Source: DATAAM01 sp036260075
Lineage (GTDB): Bacteria > Actinomycetota > Acidimicrobiia > Acidimicrobiales > JAHWLA01
Direction: 5' to 3'
Length of the DNA: 20,232 nucleotides
NCBI GenBank assembly: GCA_036260075.1
Contig: DATAAM010000083.1
Location: 1 to 20,232, forward strand
Part shown: one piece after another, positions 1 to 7,829 of the stretch
How positions within the stretch are numbered: the stretch's first letter is position 1
How the letters are laid out: the number at the start of each line of letters is the position of its first letter
Notes under the pieces: model-generated
Seen by the model: the letters and a program-made list of their open reading frames with translations, nothing else
The model's database searches: none
What the model was told of the DNA's origin: nothing
Translations under genes and position numbers: made by a program

Positions 1-33
1 CTCTTTGCATCCCAAAAGGCGGGGTAGCGGGGG

Positions 34-2232
34 TCAGGCGCCTTTGCCGGGGACGATGCGGTAGGCGTCGTAGACCGAGTCGATGCGCTTGACCGAGGCC
101 AGCATCGAGTCGAGGTGCGAGGGGTCGGCCAGCTCGAAGTCGAACCGCATGCGGCTGATCCGATCGGACCCTACGTTGGTGGACGAGGCGATGATGCTCA
201 CGTGGTGCTCGGACAGCACCTTGGTGACGTCGGCCAGCAGCCGCGAACGGTCGAGCGCCTTGATCTCGATCGAGGCCACGAACACGCCGGACCGCTCGCG
301 GTCCCACTCGACCTCGATCAGCCGGTCGGTCAGCGACGCCGCGTTGGCGCAGTCGGACCGGTGCACCGACACGCCCCGGCCCCGGGTCACGAACCCGATG
401 ATCTCGTCGCCCGGCACGGGGGTGCAGCACCGCGACAGCCGCACCATCACGTCGTCGAGCCCCTCGACGTGCACGCCCACCGACTGCCGCCGTCGCGACC
501 GCGTGGGCCGCCGGGCCGTCGTCGGAAGCTGCTCCTCGTGGTCGCCCCCGCGCAGCTCGCGCGACACCCGTTGGGCGATCGACTTGGCGGACACGTGCCC
601 GTCGCCGATGGCGGCGTGCAGCGCGTCCAGGTCGACGTAGTTCATGGTCTCGGCGATCTTCAGCAGCACCGGCGACGAGGCCAGCTTCTGGACGGGCAGG
701 CCCTCCTTCCGCAGCGCCTTCGACAGCTCGTCGCGGCCCGTCTCGATGGCGTCCTCCCGTCGCTCCCGGGAGAACCACTGGCGGATCTTGTTGCGGGCCC
801 GGGGCGTCACCACGATCTTCAGCCAGTCGCGCGACGGCCCCGCCGACGGCACCTTCGACGTGAAGATCTCCACGGTGTCGCCGGAGTGCAGCTGCGAGTC
901 CAACGGCGTCAGGCGGCCGTTCACGCGGGCCCCGATGCAGCGGTGCCCCACGTCGGTGTGGATGGCGTACGCGAAGTCGACCGGCGTGGCCCCCACCGGC
1001 AGCGTGATCACGTCGCCCTTGGGGGTGAACACGAAGACCTCGTCCTGCTCGAGGTCGAGCTTCAGCGTCTCCAGGAACTCCGCCGGGCTGGCCGTCTCCG
1101 ACTGCCAGTCGACGATGCGCTGCAACCAGGCCACGTCGGCGGGCGAGGCCGACTCCTTGTAGCCCCAGTGGGCGGCGATGCCGAACTCGGCCCGGTTGTG
1201 CATCTCACGCGTGCGGATCTGCACCTCCAGCGGCTTGCCCTGCGGCCCCACCACCGTCGTGTGCAACGACTGGTAGAGGTTGAACTTCGGCATGGCGATG
1301 TAGTCCTTGAACCGCCCCTGCACCGGCTTCCACGTGGCGTGGATGGACCCCAGCGCGGCGTAGCAGTCCTTCACCGAGTCGACCAGCACCCGGATGCCGA
1401 CGAGGTCGTAGATCTCGTCGAACTCCTTGCCCTTCACGACCATCTTCTCGTAGATGGACCACAGGTGCTTGGGGCGTCCGGTCACCTCGCCGTCGATGCG
1501 CAGCTCCGCCAACCGGTCGCGCACCTGCTCGAGCACCTGGGCGAGGTAGATCTCCCGTTCGGGCGCCCGCATGGCCACCATCTGCTCGATCTCGGCGTAG
1601 CGCTTGGGATGGAGGGCGGCGAAGGCCAGGTCCTCCAGCTGCCACTTCATCTCCTGGATGCCGAGGCGGTGGGCCAGCGGCGCGTAGATGTCGAGCGTCT
1701 CCTGCGCCGTGCGCCGCTGCTTCCACTCCGGCATCGCCGCGATCGTCCGCATGTTGTGGAGGCGGTCGGCCAGCTTGATGATCAGGACCCGCCAGTCCTT
1801 GGCCATCGCCACGAGCATCTTGCGCATCGAGGCGGCCTGCTGCGCCTCCTTGGAGTCGAAGCGCACCCGGTCGAGCTTGGTGACGCCGTCGACGATGCCC
1901 GCGACCACCGGGCCGAACTCGTTGCCCAGCTCCTCCAGCGACAGCCCCGTGTCCTCCACCGCGTCGTGGAGCAGGGCGGCGGCGATGGTGACGTCGTCGA
2001 GCCCGAGGTCGGCCACGATCGTGGCCACCGCCACCGGGTGGTGGATGTAGGGCTCGCCCGACTTCCGCAGCTGGTCGACATGGGCACGCGCCGCCGTCTC
2101 GTAGGCCCGCTGGATCAGCGACGTGTCGGCTTTGGGGTGGTAAGACCGGTAGGCGTGCAGCAACGGCGTGAGCACGCCCTCCGGGGGGAGGGCCTGCCTG
2201 CGCCAGGGAAGCACCCGATCGACGGTCGCCAT
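34..2232 (-). CDS. rel: Bifunctional (p)ppGpp synthetase/hydrolase (RelA/SpoT family)
   Basis: This 732-aa protein is a long-form RSH enzyme that makes and degrades the alarmone (p)ppGpp in the cytosol. Domain order seen: an N-terminal HD hydrolase with HH at 64-65, HD at 89-90 and ED at 93-94. Next is the synthetase domain (about 240-355) with GRPKHLWSIYEKM. TGS follows at about 398-458, then a conserved-cysteine region (RCCTPVPGD from 601) and a C-terminal ACT domain (about 650-725). The synthetase loop reads RFKD at 307-310. This is the RxKD signature of bifunctional Rel enzymes rather than the ExDD of monofunctional RelA, so both activities are expected. The ATG at 2232 lies 7 bases after the apt stop, so the two are probably co-transcribed. 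The apt-rel pairing is common in actinobacteria. No truncation is seen. Confidence 0.97.
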   Translation of the reverse strand: MATVDRVLPWRRQALPPEGVLTPLLHAYRSYHPKADTSLIQRAYETAARAHVDQLRKSGEPYIHHPVAVATIVADLGLDDVTIAAALLHDAVEDTGLSLEELGNEFGPVVAGIVDGVTKLDRVRFDSKEAQQAASMRKMLVAMAKDWRVLIIKLADRLHNMRTIAAMPEWKQRRTAQETLDIYAPLAHRLGIQEMKWQLEDLAFAALHPKRYAEIEQMVAMRAPEREIYLAQVLEQVRDRLAELRIDGEVTGRPKHLWSIYEKMVVKGKEFDEIYDLVGIRVLVDSVKDCYAALGSIHATWKPVQGRFKDYIAMPKFNLYQSLHTTVVGPQGKPLEVQIRTREMHNRAEFGIAAHWGYKESASPADVAWLQRIVDWQSETASPAEFLETLKLDLEQDEVFVFTPKGDVITLPVGATPVDFAYAIHTDVGHRCIGARVNGRLTPLDSQLHSGDTVEIFTSKVPSAGPSRDWLKIVVTPRARNKIRQWFSRERREDAIETGRDELSKALRKEGLPVQKLASSPVLLKIAETMNYVDLDALHAAIGDGHVSAKSIAQRVSRELRGGDHEEQLPTTARRPTRSRRRQSVGVHVEGLDDVMVRLSRCCTPVPGDEIIGFVTRGRGVSVHRSDCANAASLTDRLIEVEWDRERSGVFVASIEIKALDRSRLLADVTKVLSEHHVSIIASSTNVGSDRISRMRFDFELADPSHLDSMLASVKRIDSVYDAYRIVPGKGA

Positions 2233-2239
2233 CGCGTCT

Positions 2240-2761
2240 CTAGTCGTACACCAACAGCGAGGCGATGTCGCGCCCCGGGAGCTTGCTGCGCCCGCCCAGG
2301 AACGCGAGCTCGATGACGAACCCCAGCCCCACCACCTCGCCGCCGAGCCTCTCGACCAGCCGGACGGTGGCCTCGGCGGTGCCGCCGGTGGCCATCACGT
2401 CGTCGATCACCAGCGCCCGCTCCCCCGGCGCCACCGCGTCACGGTGGATCTCCAGCAGGTCGGTGCCGTACTCCAGCACGTACTCCTGCTTCTCCACCGA
2501 CCACGGCAGCTTGCCCGCCTTGCGCACGGGCACGAAGCCCGCCCCGAACCGGTACGCCACCGGCGCCGCCACGATGAAGCCGCGGGCTTCGATGCCCAGC
2601 ACCTTGTCGACCCGCTGCCCCGCAAAGCGGTCGGCCAGCGCGTCGACGGCGGCCCGAAAGGCCTCCGGGTGGGCCAACAGCGGCGTGATGTCCTTGAAGA
2701 CCACGCCGGGCTTGGGGAAGTCGGGGATGTCGCGGATGTGCTCCCGCAACAGCGCTGCCAT
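2240..2761 (-). CDS. apt: Adenine phosphoribosyltransferase
   Basis: This 173-aa cytosolic enzyme joins adenine to PRPP to give AMP (purine salvage). The N-terminus has the Apt-type stretch IPDFPKPGVVFKDITPLL. The type I PRTase PRPP loop is VIDDVMATGGT at about 118-128, where the two aspartates and TGGT bind the ribose phosphate. Length is typical. The ATG at 2761 is preceded by a pyrimidine-rich stretch and no obvious Shine-Dalgarno. It sits upstream of rel with 7 bases between them and 77 bases after secF. That gap contains a long hairpin, so apt may be partly uncoupled from secDF. Confidence 0.96.
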   Translation of the reverse strand: MAALLREHIRDIPDFPKPGVVFKDITPLLAHPEAFRAAVDALADRFAGQRVDKVLGIEARGFIVAAPVAYRFGAGFVPVRKAGKLPWSVEKQEYVLEYGTDLLEIHRDAVAPGERALVIDDVMATGGTAEATVRLVERLGGEVVGLGFVIELAFLGGRSKLPGRDIASLLVYD

Positions 2762-2781
2762 GGAGGAAGGCTACTCGCCCC

Positions 2782-2832
2782 CGTTCTGCGCGGGTCTCTG
2801 CACCGCCACGGTGCGAGGACCGGCCCGGAACG
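2782..2832 (-). terminator. Long imperfect hairpin between secF and apt
   Basis: The arms 2782-2796 (CGTTCTGCGCGGGTC) and 2818-2832 (GACCGGCCCGGAACG) pair with two mismatches and one wobble. They continue inward to a perfect 6-bp stem, 2800-2805 with 2809-2814, closed by a 3-nt loop. There is no U-tract. It could be a U-less terminator or attenuator after secF, or a diverged palindromic repeat, since its arm starts CCGTTCTG like the copies at 10227 and 15352. Confidence 0.5.
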
Positions 2833-2838
2833 CGGACT

Positions 2839-3951
2839 TCAGCGGCGCTTCCCCTTCTTCCGCGGACGAGGCGTGGGCCGAGACGCGGGCCGGGGCCGGG
2901 GATCGCCGTCGCCCGCCGCCGGACCTGCTGCGCCGCCGCCCGCCAGCGCTGCCGCCGCCGCAGGGGTGAGCGGCGGGCCCGCGGTGCCGCCCCGGGCGGC
3001 CAGCCGGTCCTTGATGCCCGCGTACCTCGGCTCCCGCTCCTTCAGCAGGGCGAGCAGCGGTGAGGCCACGAAGATGGACGAGTAGGCCGAGGCGGTGAGG
3101 CCGATCAGGAGGGCCAGCGCGAAGTCCTGCAAGGTGGTGGCGCCCAGGATGAAGCCGCCCACCACGAGCAGCGACAGGATCGGGAGCAGAGCGGTGATCG
3201 AGGTGTTCAACGAGCGCATGAGCACCTGGTTGAGCGACACGTTGACCATCTCGCCGTACGTCATGCGCCCGGACGCGGCCAGGCCGCGCGTGTTCTCGTC
3301 CACCTTGTCGAACACCACGATGCCGTCGTAGATCGAGTAGCCGAGGATCGTGAGCCCGGCGATGACGGTGGCGGGCGTGACCTCGAAGCCCGACAGCGAG
3401 TACACGCCGACGGTGACGAGGATGTCGTGGAACAGGGCCGCCAGCGTGGCCACCGCCATCTTCCACTCGAAGCGCAGGCTGATGTAGGCGGTGATGGCCA
3501 CGAGGAAGAAGACCAGCGCCCGACGAGCCTTGTTGGTGATCTCCTCGCCCCACGACGGGCCCACCTCGTTGGTGCTCACCGTCGTGGGATCGACCTTGGC
3601 CAACTCGGCCAGCGTCCGCGTGACGTCGGCCGTCCTGCCCTCGCTCTCCTCGCTCGAGGCCTGGACTCGAAGCAGGTCGTCGCCCAGGACCTGGATCTTG
3701 GCGTCGCGCAGCCCGAGCGGCTCCAGCGCGTCGCGCGTCTCGGCTACCGACACGCCCGCCGCCTCCACCTCCCACGAGGTGCCGCCCTCGAAGTCGATGC
3801 CGAAGTTGAGCCCGCGCACCGCCAGCGACACGAGGCCGAGCCCGATCACGACCAGCGAGATCAGCGCCCACAGCCGCCGGCGGCGCACGATCTCGAAGTT
3901 GGTGTCGCCGGTGTACAGCCGGCGCCAGAGGCTCGCCCGCTGCTCGCTCAC
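2839..3951 (-). CDS. secF: Protein translocase subunit SecF
   Basis: This 370-aa inner-membrane partner of SecD uses proton motive force to help SecYEG finish protein export. TM1 lies at about 28-46. It is followed by the SecD/F motif FGIDFEGG (50-57), a periplasmic domain, and five C-terminal TM segments from about 144 to 305. TM4 carries YSIYDGIVVFDKVDEN, with the conserved aspartate at about 209. After residue 320 there is an Ala/Gly/Pro-rich, basic tail ending RPRKKGKRR, a common type of cytosolic extension in actinobacterial SecF. The chosen GTG at 3951 overlaps the secD stop by four bases (GTGA), which supports this start and implies translational coupling. Confidence 0.95.
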   Translation of the reverse strand: MSEQRASLWRRLYTGDTNFEIVRRRRLWALISLVVIGLGLVSLAVRGLNFGIDFEGGTSWEVEAAGVSVAETRDALEPLGLRDAKIQVLGDDLLRVQASSEESEGRTADVTRTLAELAKVDPTTVSTNEVGPSWGEEITNKARRALVFFLVAITAYISLRFEWKMAVATLAALFHDILVTVGVYSLSGFEVTPATVIAGLTILGYSIYDGIVVFDKVDENTRGLAASGRMTYGEMVNVSLNQVLMRSLNTSITALLPILSLLVVGGFILGATTLQDFALALLIGLTASAYSSIFVASPLLALLKEREPRYAGIKDRLAARGGTAGPPLTPAAAAALAGGGAAGPAAGDGDPRPRPASRPTPRPRKKGKRR

Positions 3952-5372
3952 GTGGCGCCCCCTGCCGGGGCGACGGCGAGCCCTCGGGCCACGCCGAGCC
4001 AGCGGGCCTCGGTGAACACGCGGTTGCGCCCGAGCAGCCCCACCAGCGGCCGCGTGAAGAACCAGGCCACGACCACGTCGAGCAGGGTGGACAGGCCGAG
4101 GAAGAAGGCGAAGCCGCGCACCGACCCCACGGTGAGCCAAAAGAGCAGGGCGGCGCCGATGAACGACGACACGTCGGCGGCCAGGATGGTGCGGAAGGCC
4201 CGGGAGAACCCGCGGTCGACCGACGAGCGCACGGTCTTGCCGGAGCGGATCTCGTCCTTCAGCCGCTCGAAGTACACGACGTAGGAGTCGACGGTGACCC
4301 CCACCGAGATGATGATGCCGACGGCTCCCGCCAGGCTCAGCGCCAGGCCGCTTGTGGTGCCGAGGAACGAGATGATCGACCACATCAACATGCCCCACAC
4401 GCACAGGCCGAGGAACACCACAAGCCCCAGCGCCCGGTAGTACAGGACCATGTAGAGGAGGACGAGCGCCAGGCCGGCGATGCCCGCCGCCACGCCCGCC
4501 CGCAGCGAGTCCTTGCCCAAGGTGGCCGAGACCCGCTGGGTGGACTGCGGCTCGAGCTCGACGGGGAGCGAGCCGTAGCGCAGCACAAGAGCGAGGTCCT
4601 TGGCCTCCCGCTCGCTGAAGTCGCCGCTGATCTCGCCCTTGCCCTTGAACTCGGTGGCGTTGATCTCCGGTGCCGACTTGACCACGCCGTCGAGCACGAT
4701 GGCCACTTGGCGCCGGTAGTTGCGCTTGGCCAGCTCGTCGAACTGCGTCGCCCCCTCGCTCGTCATTGTGAAGGAGACCGCCCACTTGTTCGCGTCGGGG
4801 TTGAACGCGGCCCGAGCCGACTTCAACGCCTTGCCGGTGAGCTCCGTGGGGCCGAGCCGATAGCGAGCGACGACGTTGCCCTCGTCGTCGAACTCCGGCA
4901 GCACCACCGGCTGGTCGGCGACGTCGTCCTCGCGCCGCGTCGTGGGCACCTCGGTGGTCGTGGTGGTGGACGCGTTGGGATCGGCAGGCGCCGTGGTGGT
5001 GGTCGAGGGCTTGAAGCCCTCGGGCGGCAGGATCTCGGCCACCGGCCGGAACCGCAGCTCAGCCGTCTGGCCCACGATGCCGAGGGCCCGGTCGGCGTCC
5101 TTCACGCCGGGCAGCTGCACCACGATGTTGCCGCCCAGACGGCTGATGTCGGGCTCGGCCACGCCCAGGGCGTCGACCCGGTTGCGGATGATCTCGATCG
5201 ACTGGTTGAGGATCCCCCGCGAGACCTGCTCCTTCGGTTCGAGCACGACCGACGTGCCGCCCTGGAGGTCGAGGCCCAGCTCCGGCTCGTTGCCCGCGAC
5301 CACTGTGCCGACCACCGCGGCGATCGCGACCACGAGGATGAACACCAGCGAGCCGACCGTCCCCCGTCGCAT
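3948..5372 (-). CDS. secD: Protein translocase subunit SecD
   Basis: This 474-aa membrane protein forms the SecDF complex that drives late steps of Sec export. TM1 is at about 7-26, followed by the motif LGLDLQGG at 32-39. A large extracytoplasmic domain and five TM segments (about 293-445) follow. The TM4 motif reads VTVDSYVVYFERLKDE with D362, a conserved acidic residue needed for proton coupling in the family. Unusually, the extracytoplasmic domain carries a Thr-rich low-complexity insert at about 123-145, like the linkers in nearby lipoproteins. The ATG at 5372 shares one base with the yajC stop (TGATG), and the 3' end overlaps secF. Together these form one yajC-secD-secF unit. Confidence 0.95.
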   Translation of the reverse strand: MRRGTVGSLVFILVVAIAAVVGTVVAGNEPELGLDLQGGTSVVLEPKEQVSRGILNQSIEIIRNRVDALGVAEPDISRLGGNIVVQLPGVKDADRALGIVGQTAELRFRPVAEILPPEGFKPSTTTTAPADPNASTTTTTEVPTTRREDDVADQPVVLPEFDDEGNVVARYRLGPTELTGKALKSARAAFNPDANKWAVSFTMTSEGATQFDELAKRNYRRQVAIVLDGVVKSAPEINATEFKGKGEISGDFSEREAKDLALVLRYGSLPVELEPQSTQRVSATLGKDSLRAGVAAGIAGLALVLLYMVLYYRALGLVVFLGLCVWGMLMWSIISFLGTTSGLALSLAGAVGIIISVGVTVDSYVVYFERLKDEIRSGKTVRSSVDRGFSRAFRTILAADVSSFIGAALLFWLTVGSVRGFAFFLGLSTLLDVVVAWFFTRPLVGLLGRNRVFTEARWLGVARGLAVAPAGGAT

Positions 5373-5635
5373 CAGCCCGCCCCTTCCTCCTCGTCGAACC
5401 GACTGCTGATGGCAGGCCGCAGCACGGTGAGGACCGTGCCCGGCGCCACCTCCAGGCGGGCCTCCTCGTCGGTGAGCGCGACGATCGTGCCCAACAGGCC
5501 CCCGACGGTGACCACGCGGTCGCCCACCCCGAGCGAGGCCACCAGCTCCCGCTGCCTGCGGACGCGCTGCTGCTGCGGCCGCACGAGGAGCAGCCACATC
5601 AACCCCAGGAGCACGAGCGGGAACAGGAGATCCAC
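5372..5635 (-). CDS. yajC: Preprotein translocase subunit YajC
   Basis: This 87-aa single-pass membrane protein is an accessory of the SecDF-YajC complex. It has one N-terminal hydrophobic segment (about 3-18) ending in the family motif RPQQQR. A short SH3-like part follows: GDRVVTVGGLLGTIVAL. The start is GTG at 5635, directly before the TM segment. It lies 27 bases after tgt and its stop overlaps the secD start by one base. Length and order are normal. Confidence 0.93.
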   Translation of the reverse strand: MDLLFPLVLLGLMWLLLVRPQQQRVRRQRELVASLGVGDRVVTVGGLLGTIVALTDEEARLEVAPGTVLTVLRPAISSRFDEEEGAG

Positions 5636-5662
5636 AGCGCGGCGCAGGTTAGCAGTGGGCCA

Positions 5663-6754
5663 CTACGACCAGACGGCCGCGACCTCCCGGCGCAGGGCGG
5701 CCAGGCAGCCCTCCTCGACGGCCCGCCGCGCCCGCGCCACGAGCTCGAGCGTCCACGCCAGGTTGTGCACCGTGAGCAGGTGCATGGCGGTCAGCTCGCC
5801 CACTTGGAGAAGGTGGCGAAGGTAGGCGCGGGACCACGTGGCGCACACGTGGCACGCGCAGGCCGGGTCCAAGGGGCCGTCGTCGCGGGCAAAGGCGGCG
5901 TTGCGAAGCTGGTAGCGCCCGTGGGCCGCCAGCACCGTGCCGTGGCGCGCCAGCCGGGTGGGCAGCACGCAGTCGAACATGTCGACGCCGAGCCCGATGG
6001 CCTCCACCAACCCGACCGGGTCGCCCACGCCCATGAGGTAGCGCGGGCGGTCGGCGGGCAGCTCCTCGAGGGTGGCGGCCAAGGCAGGCAGCATCTCGTC
6101 GCGGGGCTCGCCGACCGACAGGCCGCCGATGCCGTAGCCGTCGAAATCGAGCTCGACGGTGCGGCGGGCGCTCTCCCGGCGCAGCCCCTCGTCCACGCCG
6201 CCCTGCACGATGCCGAACAGCGCCTGTCCCTCGCGGCGGGGGGTGCGGCGGGCCCGGGCCGCCCACGCCGCCGTGCGCTCGACGGCCACCCGCACCACGT
6301 CGGGAGGCGACGGCAGCGGCGGGCAGACGTCGAGCACCATCTGGATGTCGGCCCCCAGCTGCGACTGCACCCGCACGGCGTCCTCGGGCGTGAGCCGGTG
6401 GAGCGACCCGTCATAGGTCGACCGGAACGTCACGCCGTCGTCGTCCACGTGGGGGTCGAGCGAGAAGACCTGGAACCCGCCCGAGTCGGTGAGGACGTGG
6501 CCGGGCCAGGCGGCGAACCGCCCGATGCCGCCCATCGCCTCCACAACGTCGGCACCGGGGCGCAGCATGAGGTGGTAGGCGTTGGCGAGCACCACCTCGA
6601 CGCCCAGCTCGGCCAGGTCGCGGCTGGACACCGCCCGCACCGTGCCGCGGGTCCCCACCGGCATGAAGCACGGCGTGCGGAAGCTGCCCCGGGGTGTGGT
6701 GACGGTGCCGGCGCGGGCGGCGCCGTCGACTGCTCCCACCTCCAGGCGGGTCAC
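5663..6754 (-). CDS. tgt: Queuine/preQ1 tRNA-guanine transglycosylase
   Basis: This 363-aa bacterial Tgt exchanges guanine-34 for preQ1 in tRNAs with GUN anticodons. It retains the LTDSGGFQVFSL motif (88-99, general-base aspartate D90), FGIVQGG (180-186) and GVDMFDCVLPTR (256-267) with the nucleophile region. The zinc site is complete: C299, C301, C304 and H330 (CxCxxC plus histidine). The GTG at 6754 overlaps the queA stop by four bases (GTGA), which fixes the start. Larger in-frame upstream extensions run inside queA and are not real. queA and tgt act in consecutive steps of queuosine synthesis. Confidence 0.96.
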   Translation of the reverse strand: MTRLEVGAVDGAARAGTVTTPRGSFRTPCFMPVGTRGTVRAVSSRDLAELGVEVVLANAYHLMLRPGADVVEAMGGIGRFAAWPGHVLTDSGGFQVFSLDPHVDDDGVTFRSTYDGSLHRLTPEDAVRVQSQLGADIQMVLDVCPPLPSPPDVVRVAVERTAAWAARARRTPRREGQALFGIVQGGVDEGLRRESARRTVELDFDGYGIGGLSVGEPRDEMLPALAATLEELPADRPRYLMGVGDPVGLVEAIGLGVDMFDCVLPTRLARHGTVLAAHGRYQLRNAAFARDDGPLDPACACHVCATWSRAYLRHLLQVGELTAMHLLTVHNLAWTLELVARARRAVEEGCLAALRREVAAVWS

Positions 6755-7725
6755 CGGCGGGCCACCAGCATGGCGTCGCCGAACGAGAGGAAGCGGTAGC
6801 CCTCGGCCAGGGCTGTGTCGTACAGCCCGCGCCAGCGGGGTCCCACGAAGGCGTCGAGCAGCACGAGCAGGCTCGACCGGGGCAGGTGGAAGTTGGTGAG
6901 CAGCACGTCGACCACCCGGAACTCGTAGTCGTCCCGGATGAACAGCGAGGTGCGGCCTTCGAGCTCGCCGGAGGCCGCCGCCGCCTCCAGCGCCCGCACG
7001 GTGGTGGTGCCCACGGCCACCACCCGGTCGGCCGCCTCGCACGCCGCCATGGTCGCCTCCGGCACGACATAGCGTTCGGAGTGCATGACGTGGTCCTCCA
7101 CCCGCTCGGCGGTGATGGGCCGGAAGGTGTCGAGCCCGACCACCAGCTCGACGGTGGCGGTGCGACAGCGGGCAAGCACCTCCTCGGTGAGGTGGAGCCC
7201 CGCCGTGGGCGCCGCCACGGAGCCGGGCCGCGTGGCGTAGACGGTCTGGTACCGCTCGGGGTCGTCGAGCGGCTCGGTGATGTACGGGGGCAGCGGCACC
7301 GTGCCGTACCCGAACGGATCGGCCAGCAGCGTGACCCGACGGCGGCCGTCGTCGCCCACCGCCTCGCCCACCTCCAGGACGGCCGTGCCGTCGCCCGCGT
7401 GCAGGGCGGTGCCGGGGCGCACCCGGGCGCCGGGTCGCACCAGCGCCTCCCATCGGGGGCCGTCGACCGCTTCGAGCAGCAGGACCTCCACGGCCCCGCC
7501 CGTCGCCTTGCGCAGGTGGAGGCGGGCGGGCAGCACCCGGGTCTCGTTGACGACCACGAGATCGCCGGGACCAAGCAGATCTGGCAGGTCCCGCACCCGA
7601 CGGTGCTCGGGCGGGCGAGCAGGGTCGAGAGACACCAGGAGCCGGGCGGCGTCACGGGGCTCGGCCGGCGCCTGCGCGATCGCGGCGGCGGGCAGTGGGT
7701 AGTCGAAGGCGTCCGCGTCGGGCAT
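6751..7725 (-). CDS. queA: S-adenosylmethionine:tRNA ribosyltransferase-isomerase
   Basis: This 324-aa cytosolic enzyme transfers and isomerises the ribosyl group of SAM onto preQ1-tRNA to give epoxyqueuosine. Family features seen are the N-terminal FDYPLPAAAIAQAPAEPRDAA, DLVVVNETRVLPARL, the middle block TAGLHLTEE and the C-terminal NFHLPRSSLLVLLDAF. Length is slightly short of E. coli QueA, as usual for actinobacteria. The start is ATG at 7725, facing a 104-bp gap shared with the divergent sigma gene. It is the first gene of the queA-tgt-yajC-secD-secF-apt-rel run. No preQ0/preQ1 synthesis genes are in the window, so the precursor could be made elsewhere or imported. Confidence 0.95.
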   Translation of the reverse strand: MPDADAFDYPLPAAAIAQAPAEPRDAARLLVSLDPARPPEHRRVRDLPDLLGPGDLVVVNETRVLPARLHLRKATGGAVEVLLLEAVDGPRWEALVRPGARVRPGTALHAGDGTAVLEVGEAVGDDGRRRVTLLADPFGYGTVPLPPYITEPLDDPERYQTVYATRPGSVAAPTAGLHLTEEVLARCRTATVELVVGLDTFRPITAERVEDHVMHSERYVVPEATMAACEAADRVVAVGTTTVRALEAAAASGELEGRTSLFIRDDYEFRVVDVLLTNFHLPRSSLLVLLDAFVGPRWRGLYDTALAEGYRFLSFGDAMLVARR

Positions 7726-7829
7726 GCGCCGGAGAGACTAGAAAGACAGGAGAAAACACGCCCCCCGGCGAACTGGAACACGGGGTCGAATCGCCGGAGC
7801 ACAACGCAGTCGCAGTCGATGGGAGGCGG
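7726..7829. promoter_or_regulatory. Divergent promoter region, queA / sigma factor
   Basis: This 104-bp gap separates divergent starts, so it must hold promoters for both genes. A perfect 7-bp inverted repeat, CCGGCGA (7765-7771) and TCGCCGG (7791-7797), encloses 19 bases and could be an operator or a leader hairpin. A purine-rich GGGAGG at 7821-7826, only 3 bases before ATG 7830, is the likely sigma-gene ribosome site. I cannot assign -35/-10 pairs with confidence. Confidence 0.5.

Noticed and set aside
1..33. Possible gene or RNA at the left edge
   Set aside because: Only 33 bases downstream of the rel stop. No start, stem or T-run can be supported.
115..2316. A 733-codon open frame on the plus strand opposite rel
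   Set aside because: Antisense to a clear rel gene. Its His/Arg/Val-rich translation has no family features and is the normal shadow of high-GC codon bias.
2839..5597. Long minus-strand frames that seem to extend secF and secD far upstream
   Set aside because: The extra N-terminal parts run through secD and yajC in other frames. The GTG/ATG starts overlapping upstream stops explain the genes fully.
7775..7800. ECF autoregulatory promoter starting at GGAAC (7775-7779)
   Set aside because: The -35-like GGAAC has no CGTC-type -10 at 16-17 bases spacing.
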